Shown here piece by piece: positions 1-4,553 of a stretch of 6,645 nt of DNA (position 1 is the first letter of the stretch; each line of letters opens with the position of its first letter). The position numbers and the translations under genes are program-made. The notes beneath the pieces are model-generated. The model saw only the letters and a list, made by a program, of their open reading frames with translations, was not told the origin of the DNA and did not search any database. The DNA comes from Nanobdellota archaeon (GTDB lineage Archaea; Nanobdellota; Nanobdellia; Woesearchaeales; JAGLGH01), in the NCBI GenBank assembly GCA_023144115.1, contig JAGLGH010000238.1:1-6645 (forward strand), written 5' to 3'.

Positions 1-30
1 TCTGATTCTCAAAAACGCAAAAACATAACC

Positions 31-38
31 TTTATAAA
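31..38 (+). promoter_or_regulatory. TATA box of the ribosomal protein operon
   Basis: The octamer TTTATAAA is a strong match to the archaeal TATA element bound by TBP. Archaeal transcription normally starts about 25 bases downstream of the box, which would put the start near position 60 and give rps13 a leader of roughly 95 bases, long for an archaeon. The upstream bases (AAACATAACC) could serve as a TFB recognition element, but the match is loose. No upstream gene is visible in the window, so the operon probably begins here. The start site is inferred. Confidence 0.6.
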
Positions 39-90
39 CCCCCTCAGATTCTTCAATATCTAAAGCCCGAGTTCAATATGAGCGCTAATA

Positions 91-118
91 GGGTTAAATA
101 ATGAAAATTATTTAATTC
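91..118 (+). promoter_or_regulatory. leader hairpin with GAAA tetraloop
   Basis: The two arms, 91-102 and 107-118, form a continuous 12-bp stem: ten Watson-Crick pairs, of which nine (94-102 with 107-115) are uninterrupted, and two G.U pairs near the base. The loop is GAAA, a GNRA tetraloop. The stem lies in the predicted 5' leader of rps13, about 36 bases before the start codon and outside the ribosome binding site. No T-run follows, so it does not resemble a terminator. It could be a protein-binding or processing element, but nothing in the sequence identifies a ligand. Confidence 0.5.
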
Positions 119-141
119 TATATGTTATTTAAGGGTTATCC

Positions 142-148
142 AAAGGTT
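142..148 (+). promoter_or_regulatory. ribosome binding site deciding the rps13 start
   Basis: AAAGGTT resembles the Shine-Dalgarno sequences before rps4 (AAGGT, 650-654) and rps11 (AAAGGTT, 1280-1286). It lies seven bases before the ATG at 155. It directly abuts the in-frame ATG at 149 and lies downstream of the ATG at 122, so it argues for 155 as the true start. Confidence 0.6.
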
Positions 149-154
149 ATGCAC

Positions 155-622
155 ATGGCAGAACAAAAAGATCAAATAAAACATCTGGTAAGGGTTATGA
201 ATACAGACCTTATAGGAAGCCAGCACATAAATGTAGCACTTACTAAGATAAAAGGAGTTGGGAAAACTTTTGCAAATGCAATATGCGTTGTCGCAGATAT
301 GCCCAAGAATCTGAAAGCAGGCAGATTGGTTGAAGCCCAGATACAAACAATTAATAGTATAGTAAGTAATCCTCTTAAATTTAACATCCCTTCATGGATG
401 CTCAATAGGCGAAAAGATTATGAAACAGGAGCTGACCTTCATATCACAAAGTCTGACCTTGATTTTACTCAGGGAAATGACATAAAAAGGTTCAAAATGA
501 TAAAATGTTACCGAGGATTCAGGCACCATCTTGGTCTGCCTTGCCGCGGTCAGAGGACAAAATCTAATTTCAGAAGAAATAAAGGCAAAACATCTTTAGG
601 TGTAAAGAGGAAAAGCAAATAA
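155..622 (+). CDS. rps13: small ribosomal subunit protein uS13
   Basis: uS13 sits in the head of the 30S subunit, contacts the P-site tRNA and forms intersubunit bridges to the 50S. The 155-residue product has the helix-two-turn-helix start with the IKGVG turn (residues 32-36). It also has the diagnostic C-terminal block RGFRHHLGLPCRGQRTKSN (120-138) and a lysine/arginine-rich tail. The length fits archaeal S13, which is longer than the bacterial form. The start at 155 is chosen because the conserved N-terminus (AEQKDQIKHLVRV) begins there and AAAGGTT lies seven bases upstream. In-frame ATGs at 122 and 149 would add a non-conserved extension. It is the first gene of the operon, followed after 38 bases by rps4, the usual archaeal order. 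Confidence 0.96.
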   Translation: MAEQKDQIKHLVRVMNTDLIGSQHINVALTKIKGVGKTFANAICVVADMPKNLKAGRLVEAQIQTINSIVSNPLKFNIPSWMLNRRKDYETGADLHITKSDLDFTQGNDIKRFKMIKCYRGFRHHLGLPCRGQRTKSNFRRNKGKTSLGVKRKSK

Positions 623-660
623 GCCCACCTAAATTCATAATAACTTAACAAGGTAAAAAT

Positions 661-1272
661 ATGGGAGATCCAAGAAAACAGAGGAAAACTTATTCAACAC
701 CATCTCATCCCTGGAATAAGGACAGGATTGTTGAAGAGAATGAACTTGCTAAATCTTATGGCTTAGGAAACAAAAAGGAAATCTATAAAGCCAATTCTAT
801 CTTGAAAGGATATTTAAAATTAGCAAAAAGATTTGCAACAGTCAAGACCGAACAGGATGAATTAGAGAAATCCCATTTCCTTGCAAAATTAAAATCTTTT
901 GGATTTACTGCCGAAAACGATATCAGTAAAGCTCTTGATCTCACATTAAAGGATATCCTTGAAAGAAGACTGCAGACAATCCTTCATAGGAGTGGTCGCG
1001 CAAGATCAATGAAACAGGCAAGGCAGTTCATTACTCATAGGCACATAATTATAAGCAAGAAGAAAATTACAATGCCATCTTATATGGTCACACTTGACCA
1101 GGAAAAACAGATATTCTTTGTTGAGAATTCAAATCTTGCAAAAGAGGATCATCCTGAAAGGGTAATCATAGTCAAGAAAGAGAAAAAAGCGCCCCCAAAA
1201 GGCAGGGGCAGGTTTGATTTCAAGAAAAGGGGAGGGAGACCCCCACAAAGGCCAAGGTCTCCTAGGAAATAA
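661..1272 (+). CDS. rps4: small ribosomal subunit protein uS4
   Basis: uS4 is a primary 16S rRNA-binding protein that nucleates 30S assembly and lines the mRNA entry channel. The 203-residue product opens with the archaeal/eukaryotic-type MGDPRKQRKTYSTPSHPW. The S4 RNA-binding domain spans about residues 101-150 and includes the conserved stretch RRLQTILHRSGRARSMKQAR (102-121). The last ~30 residues form a proline- and arginine-rich basic tail (from APPKGRGR to the end), making the protein somewhat longer than the roughly 170-185 residues usual in archaea. The ATG at 661 follows AAGGT (650-654) at six-base spacing. It lies between rps13 and rps11, so co-transcription is likely. Identity is certain; the role of the tail is unknown. 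Confidence 0.96.
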   Translation: MGDPRKQRKTYSTPSHPWNKDRIVEENELAKSYGLGNKKEIYKANSILKGYLKLAKRFATVKTEQDELEKSHFLAKLKSFGFTAENDISKALDLTLKDILERRLQTILHRSGRARSMKQARQFITHRHIIISKKKITMPSYMVTLDQEKQIFFVENSNLAKEDHPERVIIVKKEKKAPPKGRGRFDFKKRGGRPPQRPRSPRK

Positions 1273-1293
1273 TCATATTAAAGGTTGATAATA

Positions 1294-1731
1294 ATGAGAG
1301 GAACAAAACCAGAATACAGGTCCAGGCAGCAAAATTACTCCCAGAATTTAAAATGGGGTATTGCTCACATTTATGCTACATATAATAATACTATTATACA
1401 CATAACAGATATGACTGGAACAGAGACAATTGCAATTGTTTCTGGAGGCATGGTAGTCAAATCAGATAGGATGGAATCATCTCCAACAGCAGCAATGTCC
1501 TGTGCGAAGAAAGCAGGAGAAACGGCAATGGAGAAAGGCATCAATGCTCTTCATGTAAAAATGAAAGCAAAAGGTGGTCATAATGGTCCAATGAATGTCG
1601 GACCAGGTGCTCAGGCTGCAATAAGATCACTTTCAAGGATGGGCTTTAAGATTGGCATCATCGAAGATGTCACTACAATCCCTCATGATGGTTGCAGGAA
1701 AAAAGGAGGCAGGAGGGGCAGAAGAGTATAA
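1294..1731 (+). CDS. rps11: small ribosomal subunit protein uS11
   Basis: uS11 is part of the 30S platform, near the E-site mRNA and the 3' end of 16S rRNA. The 145-residue product shows [19 protein letters not shown] (residues 21-39), the glycine-rich KAKGGHNGP (91-99), and the highly diagnostic end [10 protein letters not shown] followed by [11 protein letters not shown] (125-145). The N-terminal ~15 residues are a slightly longer basic lead than in many homologues. The ATG at 1294 is preferred over the in-frame TTG at 1285 because AAAGGTT (1280-1286) is then seven bases upstream, whereas the TTG would overlap it. It is followed after 26 bases by rpoD, the standard archaeal arrangement that links 30S platform proteins to RNA polymerase subunit D. 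Confidence 0.96.
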   Translation: MRGTKPEYRSRQQNYSQNLKWGIAHIYATYNNTIIHITDMTGTETIAIVSGGMVVKSDRMESSPTAAMSCAKKAGETAMEKGINALHVKMKAKGGHNGPMNVGPGAQAAIRSLSRMGFKIGIIEDVTTIPHDGCRKKGGRRGRRV

Positions 1732-1757
1732 GCCCGAAATTCTGCATAATATTCAAG

Positions 1758-2555
1758 ATGGAAATAATATCATTAACCCAGGACAAAGAAAAGCTGAATG
1801 CTTCATTCATATTGAGAAAAGCAGATCCGGTTATTGCCAATACTCTTCGCAGGTTGATGATTGAAGAAGTTCCAACCATGGCTATTGAAGATGTAGAGCT
1901 TGTCAAGAACAGTTCAATTTTATATGATGAGATAATCGCGCATAGGATGGGTTTACTTCCTATCAAAACAGATCTTAAATCATATTTCATAAGGGATGAG
2001 TGCAAGTGCGATGGCAAAGGCTGCGCAAGATGCACACTCCAGATGACACTAAAGTCAAAGAGCGGAATGGTTTATGCTTCAGACATAAAATCAAAAGATC
2101 CAAATGTTGTTCCAGTATATCCAAAAACACCTATTGTCAAGCTTTTGAAAGGTCAGGAAATTGAAGTGTTGGCAACTGCTCAGCTTGGAAAGGGGAAGGA
2201 TCATGTAAAATGGGCGCCATGCCTTGCATGGTATAAATATAAGCCAATTATAGATATTAATAATTCGAAGATAAAAGATGCAGACGCTGTTGTTAATGTA
2301 TGCCCAAGAGGAGTGCTTGTGGCAAAATCCGGCAAAGTTGAAGTGGATAAAAATAAATTATTATCATGTGATTTATGCGCAGCATGTGCTGACAAAGCGC
2401 CAGACGGAGTGAAACTCAATGAAAAAGACGACGAATTTGTCTTTTATGTAGAAAGCTTTGGACAGCTGAAGGTCAAGGAGATTGTGACCACAGCAATTGA
2501 CATGCTTAAGAAAGACTTGTCAAGCTTTAAGGATGCCCTTGAAGCAATGAAATGA
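1758..2555 (+). CDS. rpoD: DNA-directed RNA polymerase subunit D (Rpo3)
   Basis: Rpo3 is the archaeal counterpart of bacterial alpha and eukaryotic RPB3. It pairs with subunit L and binds N and P to form the assembly platform of RNA polymerase. The 265-residue product has the alpha-like signature FILRKADPVIANTLRRLMIEEVPTMAI (17-43), beginning domain 1, and SILYDEIIAHRMGLLPI (53-69). A ferredoxin-like insertion follows, with C182 (VCPRGV) and C204-x2-C207-x2-C210, a layout matching one [4Fe-4S] cluster. A second Cys group, C82, C84, C89 and C92, precedes it. The ATG at 1758 is chosen because the family N-terminus starts there; an in-frame ATG at 1692 lies inside rps11 and adds unrelated sequence. 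No Shine-Dalgarno sequence is visible, so translation may depend on coupling to rps11, whose stop is 26 bases upstream. Confidence 0.95.
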   Translation: MEIISLTQDKEKLNASFILRKADPVIANTLRRLMIEEVPTMAIEDVELVKNSSILYDEIIAHRMGLLPIKTDLKSYFIRDECKCDGKGCARCTLQMTLKSKSGMVYASDIKSKDPNVVPVYPKTPIVKLLKGQEIEVLATAQLGKGKDHVKWAPCLAWYKYKPIIDINNSKIKDADAVVNVCPRGVLVAKSGKVEVDKNKLLSCDLCAACADKAPDGVKLNEKDDEFVFYVESFGQLKVKEIVTTAIDMLKKDLSSFKDALEAMK

Positions 2556-2574
2556 TTATATAATAACATTCATT

Positions 2575-2660
2575 GTGGGGGTGGCAGAGCCTGGTCAAAT
2601 GCGCAAGGTTGAGGGCCTTGTCCCTTAGTGGGTGCGCGCGTTCGAATCGCGTCCTCCACA
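2575..2660 (+). tRNA. tRNA-Leu (anticodon GAG)
   Basis: A full class II cloverleaf of 86 bases can be folded. The acceptor stem pairs GTGGGGG (2575-2581) with CCTCCAC (2653-2659), with one G.U pair and discriminator A2660. The D arm uses GCA/TGC with the G18G19 pair at 2593-2594. The anticodon stem CAAGG/CCTTG (2604-2608/2616-2620) encloses TTGAGGG, giving anticodon GAG at 2611-2613, which reads CUC and CUU leucine codons. A long variable arm (2621-2635) contains CCC/GGG. The T arm GCGCG-TTCGAAT-CGCGT spans 2636-2652. CCA is not encoded (TCA follows) and no intron is present. The gene begins 19 bases after rpoD on the same strand, so it is probably processed from the operon transcript. Confidence 0.95.
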
Positions 2661-2681
2661 TCATAACTAAATACATTAAAC

Positions 2682-2701
2682 AATTTCCTTTGGAAATTTT
2701 T
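2682..2701 (+). terminator. hairpin plus T-run between tRNA and rpl18e
   Basis: AATTTCC (2682-2688) and GGAAATT (2692-2698) form a perfect 7-bp stem with a TTT loop, and a five-T run (2697-2701) overlaps and follows the 3' arm. It lies 21 bases after the tRNA-Leu 3' end. It may be a weak terminator or attenuator, or a marker for 3' processing of the tRNA transcript. Archaeal termination depends mainly on the U-tract, and this one is short, so partial read-through is likely. Confidence 0.35.
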
Positions 2702-2704
2702 AAA
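2697..2704 (+). promoter_or_regulatory. possible TATA box for rpl18e
   Basis: TTTTTAAA is a moderate TATA-like match centred about 32 bases before the rpl18e ATG. At usual archaeal spacing, transcription would start about five bases before the start codon, giving a nearly leaderless mRNA. This fits the absence of any Shine-Dalgarno sequence before rpl18e (the preceding bases are AAATTGAAAA). In AT-rich DNA such boxes arise often by chance. Confidence 0.35.
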
Positions 2705-2732
2705 CAATTAAATAAAAAATCAAATTGAAAAA

Positions 2733-3098
2733 ATGACAAAAAGAACAGGACCAACTAATCAGTATATGTTAGAATTGATTAGTGATCTCAAGAAGAAAGC
2801 TATAGAATCAAAAGAGAATCTCTGGAAACGTATAGCTTGCGATCTCGAGAAATCCACACGTTCGAGAAGGGTAGTGAACCTTTCAAGAATCGACAGGGTG
2901 ACAAAAAAGGACGAGATTATAATTGTTCCTGGAAAAGTGCTTGGGAGCGGAATGCTGAATCATCCAGTTACAATAGCTGCATGGAGTTTTTCAGATGGCG
3001 CTCTTGATAAGATAAAGCAGACAAATGCCAAAGCAATAAATATAAAGGATATTATGAAAGAATCTGCTAAAGGTAAAAAGATAAGGATAATTGGATGA
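2733..3098 (+). CDS. rpl18e: large ribosomal subunit protein eL18
   Basis: eL18 (L18e) is a 50S protein found in archaea and eukaryotes but not bacteria; it shares a fold with bacterial L15. The 121-residue product has the N-terminal TKRTGPTNQYMLELISDLKK, the basic STRSRRVVNLSRI (41-53), the family block VPGKVLGSG (65-73) and IAAWSFSDGA (81-90), and ends in KGKKIRIIG. Its length matches archaeal members. No Shine-Dalgarno sequence precedes the ATG, unlike most genes here, so it may be read from a nearly leaderless transcript starting after the tRNA. Its stop codon overlaps the rpl13 start in ATGA. It heads the conserved archaeal cluster eL18, uL13, uS9, RpoN. Confidence 0.95.
   Translation: MTKRTGPTNQYMLELISDLKKKAIESKENLWKRIACDLEKSTRSRRVVNLSRIDRVTKKDEIIIVPGKVLGSGMLNHPVTIAAWSFSDGALDKIKQTNAKAINIKDIMKESAKGKKIRIIG
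3082..3087 (+). promoter_or_regulatory. ribosome binding site supporting the rpl13 start
   Basis: TAAGGA matches six bases of the expected anti-Shine-Dalgarno complement and lies seven bases before the ATG at 3095, inside the end of rpl18e. It favours 3095 over the in-frame ATG at 3104. Confidence 0.45.
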
Positions 3099-3520
3099 TA
3101 AAGATGATTATAGACGCTAATGAAATGATTTTGGGGAGGATAGCAACCAAGGCTGCAAAAGCTGCGCTTTTGGGTGAAAAAGTTGATATTGTCAATTGTG
3201 AAAAAAGCGTAATTACAGGTAATAAAGCTCAAATCTTAGCCAGATATAAACAAAGGAGGGATCGCGGAACTCATTCCACAGGTCCATTCTTCCCAAGGAT
3301 GCCTGACAGGTTTGTCAAGAGAGTTGTTAGGGGTATGCTTCCATACAAACAGTCAAAAGGAAGAGATGCTTTAAAGAGAGTGACATGCCATATAGGAGTT
3401 CCTGAAGAATTCAATGATCAGAAAATGGAATCATTTAAAGAAGCGCACATATCCAAACTTCCTTCAAATAAGTTTGTTTTTGTTAAAGTTATATGCAAAT
3501 TCATAGGTGCAAAAATATGA
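3095..3520 (+). CDS. rpl13: large ribosomal subunit protein uL13
   Basis: uL13 binds 23S rRNA early in 50S assembly. The 141-residue product carries the N-terminal IIDANEMILGRIATKAAKAALLG (5-27), HSTGPFFPRMPDRFVKRVVRGMLP (60-83) and SKGRDALKRVTCHIGVPEEF (87-106), all characteristic of archaeal L13. The start at 3095 overlaps the rpl18e stop in ATGA and is backed by TAAGGA seven bases upstream. An ATG at 3104 would remove three residues and give the more family-like start MIIDA, so the true start is uncertain by nine bases. Its own stop overlaps the rps9 start, again in ATGA, which suggests translational coupling along the eL18-uL13-uS9 segment. Confidence 0.94.
   Translation: MIKMIIDANEMILGRIATKAAKAALLGEKVDIVNCEKSVITGNKAQILARYKQRRDRGTHSTGPFFPRMPDRFVKRVVRGMLPYKQSKGRDALKRVTCHIGVPEEFNDQKMESFKEAHISKLPSNKFVFVKVICKFIGAKI
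3505..3509 (+). promoter_or_regulatory. ribosome binding site deciding the rps9 start
   Basis: AGGTG lies seven bases before the ATG at 3517 and inside the end of rpl13. The in-frame ATG at 3493 lies upstream of this site and would add eight residues not typical of uS9. Confidence 0.6.
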
Positions 3521-3909
3521 AAATTATTCACACTTCCGGAAAAAGGAAAACATCCATCGCCAGAGTTACATTAAAGCCAGGTAATGGTATTGTAAGAGTA
3601 AACGGGAAACTGCTTGAGACATATTCTCCAGTAATGCTTAGAATGAAAATTATGGAACCTCTTTTACTTGCTGAATCTGTTGCTCAAAAGGTTGATCTAA
3701 AAGTCACTGTTGAAGGTGGCGGCATCAATGGCCAGACAGAAGCTATAAGGCTTGCTATTGGCAGGGCGTTGGTAGAATTTGATAATAAGCTAGAGAATGT
3801 CTTGCTGAAATATGACAGGCAGCTGCTTGTTGCAGATATAAGAAGAAAAGAAGTATATAAGCCAAATGATTCAAAAGCAAGAGCCAAGAGGCAAAAATCC
3901 TACAGGTGA
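3517..3909 (+). CDS. rps9: small ribosomal subunit protein uS9
   Basis: uS9 belongs to the 30S head; its C-terminal tail reaches the P site and its last arginine contacts the tRNA anticodon stem-loop. The 130-residue product has the start HTSGKRKTSIARVTLKPG (5-22), the central GGGINGQTEAIRLAIGRAL (67-85), and the basic end KARAKRQKSYR (120-130) with the invariant terminal Arg. The length is typical of archaea. The start at 3517 overlaps the rpl13 stop in ATGA and follows AGGTG. The stop TGA (3907-3909) lies inside the Shine-Dalgarno sequence of rpoN. Confidence 0.96.
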   Translation: MKIIHTSGKRKTSIARVTLKPGNGIVRVNGKLLETYSPVMLRMKIMEPLLLAESVAQKVDLKVTVEGGGINGQTEAIRLAIGRALVEFDNKLENVLLKYDRQLLVADIRRKEVYKPNDSKARAKRQKSYR

Positions 3910-3910
3910 T
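3904..3910 (+). promoter_or_regulatory. ribosome binding site of rpoN containing the rps9 stop
   Basis: AGGTGAT is the best Shine-Dalgarno match in the window. It ends six bases before the GTG start at 3917. The rps9 stop codon TGA forms its bases 4-6, so a ribosome terminating on rps9 sits on the rpoN initiation signal. This supports GTG as a real start although no ATG is available. Confidence 0.65.
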
Positions 3911-3916
3911 TAAAAA

Positions 3917-4114
3917 GTGATTATTCCTATCAGATGTTTCAGCTGCGGAAAACCCATTGCACAGCATTGGGAAGAATTCAATGAAAGAGTAGCAAAAGGA
4001 GAAAGCAAGAAAGATGTGCTTGACTCTCTTGGGCTTACAAGATACTGCTGCAGGACAATGTTTATGAGCCATGTTGACCTTATAGATGTCGCAGCGCAAT
4101 TCAAGAAGTTTTAG
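3917..4114 (+). CDS. rpoN: DNA-directed RNA polymerase subunit N (Rpo10)
   Basis: Rpo10 is the archaeal homologue of eukaryotic RPB10. This small zinc protein binds the D/L platform of RNA polymerase. The 65-residue product shows the defining zinc site C7-x2-C10 (RCFSCGKP) and the adjacent pair C44-C45 in RYCCR. It also has the family stretches HWEEFNERV (17-25), VLDSLGLTRYCCR (34-46) and SHVDLI (51-56). The length is normal. Translation begins at GTG 3917, as in-frame ATG is absent near the N-terminus; AGGTGAT precedes it. It lies seven bases after rps9. In many archaea rpoK, eno and rps2 follow, but none is seen here. Despite the symbol it is unrelated to bacterial sigma-54. Confidence 0.96.
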   Translation: MIIPIRCFSCGKPIAQHWEEFNERVAKGESKKDVLDSLGLTRYCCRTMFMSHVDLIDVAAQFKKF

Positions 4115-4117
4115 GTG
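4112..4117 (+). promoter_or_regulatory. ribosome binding site of the 68-residue gene containing the rpoN stop
   Basis: TAGGTG begins with the rpoN stop TAG (4112-4114) and ends six bases before the ATG at 4124. It argues against the in-frame GTG at 4115, which would sit inside the site. Confidence 0.55.
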
Positions 4118-4123
4118 CATAAA

Positions 4124-4330
4124 ATGAGCAATCACGTAAGGATAAGGGACTGGAAAAGAGGCGGTGCAAGATCAGCCCCCAAGCCCAGAAGAAGAAAGGC
4201 AAGACCTAAGACTTTCAAAAGCGAAGAATCTGCTCATGCTTATGCAAAAGCAAACGACATCACCAAATATTCTCTTGATAACATAAGGCTTGGTTCTGCT
4301 GAGAATAAGAAGATTCGGATTGTTTTCTAA
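4124..4330 (+). CDS. 68-residue basic protein of unknown function
   Basis: I do not recognise a named family. The N-terminal half (MSNHVRIRDWKRGG through RRRKARPK, residues 1-29) is rich in Arg, Lys, Gly and Pro and looks like a disordered RNA-binding tail. The second half (residues 30-68) looks folded: a helix-like segment SEESAHAYAKANDI (33-46), then KYSLDNIRLGSAENKKIRIVF (48-68), which suggests a small alpha/beta unit. Size, charge and place make a ribosome-associated or nucleic-acid-binding protein the best guess. The ATG at 4124 follows TAGGTG, whose first three bases are the rpoN stop, so it is probably translated with rpoN. It closes the operon, where rpoK or eno often lie in other archaea; it resembles neither (no enolase motifs, far too short). 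Coding status is well supported; function is inferred from context only. Confidence 0.8.
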   Translation: MSNHVRIRDWKRGGARSAPKPRRRKARPKTFKSEESAHAYAKANDITKYSLDNIRLGSAENKKIRIVF

Positions 4331-4335
4331 TAGAA

Positions 4336-4344
4336 TTTTTGTAT
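4336..4344 (+). terminator. T5GTAT tract, probable operon terminator
   Basis: TTTTTGTAT lies six bases after the last stop codon of the operon, and a second copy follows at 4358-4366. Archaeal RNA polymerase terminates at U-rich tracts without needing a hairpin, and no strong stem precedes these, so a tandem U-tract terminator is the simplest reading. Confidence 0.5.
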
Positions 4345-4357
4345 TATAGACGTTCTC

Positions 4358-4366
4358 TTTTTGTAT
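4358..4366 (+). terminator. second T5GTAT tract
   Basis: The same TTTTTGTAT as at 4336-4344, within CTCTTTTTGTATAAATC. It may act as a back-up terminator. Because the tract runs into TATAAAT, it could instead be a TATA box starting a short transcript through 4395-4515; the two readings are not separable from sequence. Confidence 0.4.
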
Positions 4367-4394
4367 AAATCTTAAATTAGGTGGATTGCAATAA

Positions 4395-4515
4395 ATTCTG
4401 CATGAAAGAGGATTGCTGCTTCAACTTTGGTTAATTTGCATTTTTTGTATTTGTCAATAATCTTATAGACAAACTGCATAAAATTATAACTTTTTGTTAT
4501 AAATCCATGCAGAAT
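4395..4515 (+). repeat. 10-bp inverted repeat enclosing two hairpins
   Basis: ATTCTGCATG (4395-4404) and CATGCAGAAT (4506-4515) are perfect inverted copies 101 bases apart. Between them lie TTTGTC/GACAAA (4450-4455/4468-4473, 12-base loop) and TTATAAC/GTTATAA (4484-4490/4496-4502, T5 loop). If transcribed, the region could fold into a closing stem with at least two internal hairpins, as many small RNAs do. If not, the arms could be distant operator half-sites. The right arm lies about 38 bases before the fic start. Confidence 0.4.
4484..4506 (+). promoter_or_regulatory. palindrome and TATA-like box before fic
   Basis: TTATAAC-TTTTT-GTTATAA is a perfect 7-bp inverted repeat, and its right arm runs into TTATAAAT (4498-4505), the best TATA match before fic. 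A start site would be expected near 4525-4530, giving a leader of about 25 bases. A symmetric site on the TATA box would suit a repressor, possibly the winged-helix part of the Fic protein itself. Both the promoter and autoregulation are inferred. Confidence 0.4.
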
Positions 4516-4553
4516 AGAAACATTTATTAAGAATGAATGCTTAGAGTGGTATT

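Larger units (their letters stand above)
4331..4553 (+). other. 223-base AT-rich gap between operon and fic
   Basis: No plausible gene is seen on either strand. The gap holds three T5-6GTAT tracts (4336-4344, 4358-4366, 4441-4450), a 10-bp inverted repeat (4395-4404/4506-4515), a 6-bp hairpin TTTGTC/GACAAA (4450-4455/4468-4473), and a 7-bp hairpin around 4484-4502 next to a TATA-like box. GGATTGC occurs twice (4383-4389, 4410-4416). The operon terminator and the fic promoter must both lie here. Confidence 0.7.

Noticed and set aside
79..102. Tiny upstream reading frame ATG AGC ... TAA (seven codons) as a leader peptide
   Set aside because: No Shine-Dalgarno sequence precedes it and seven codons are expected by chance.
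131..198. Three copies of AAGGGTTAT or AAAGGTTAT (131-139, 142-150, 190-198)
   Set aside because: One is the rps13 Shine-Dalgarno site and one is inside the rps13 coding sequence. Short near-copies in AT-rich DNA are weak evidence for a repeat family.
1738..1749. AAATTCTGCAT shared by the rps11-rpoD gap and 4393-4403
   Set aside because: Eleven bases in AT-rich DNA with no common context; the second copy is already explained as an inverted-repeat arm.
1692..1757. Upstream ATG extending RpoD by 22 residues
   Set aside because: The extension lies mostly inside rps11, is not RpoD-like, and the family N-terminus begins at 1758.
1673..2035. 120-residue minus-strand reading frame opposite rps11/rpoD
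   Set aside because: It lies antisense to two certain genes, has no family resemblance and no promoter or ribosome site.
2555..2565. ATTATATAATA as a TATA box for the tRNA-Leu gene
   Set aside because: Its centre is only about 15 bases before the tRNA 5' end, so a start at normal archaeal spacing would fall inside the tRNA. Processing from the rpoD transcript is more likely.
3755..4135. 126-residue minus-strand reading frame opposite rps9/rpoN
   Set aside because: Shadow frame of conserved genes; its Cys/Leu-rich composition is typical of antisense translation.
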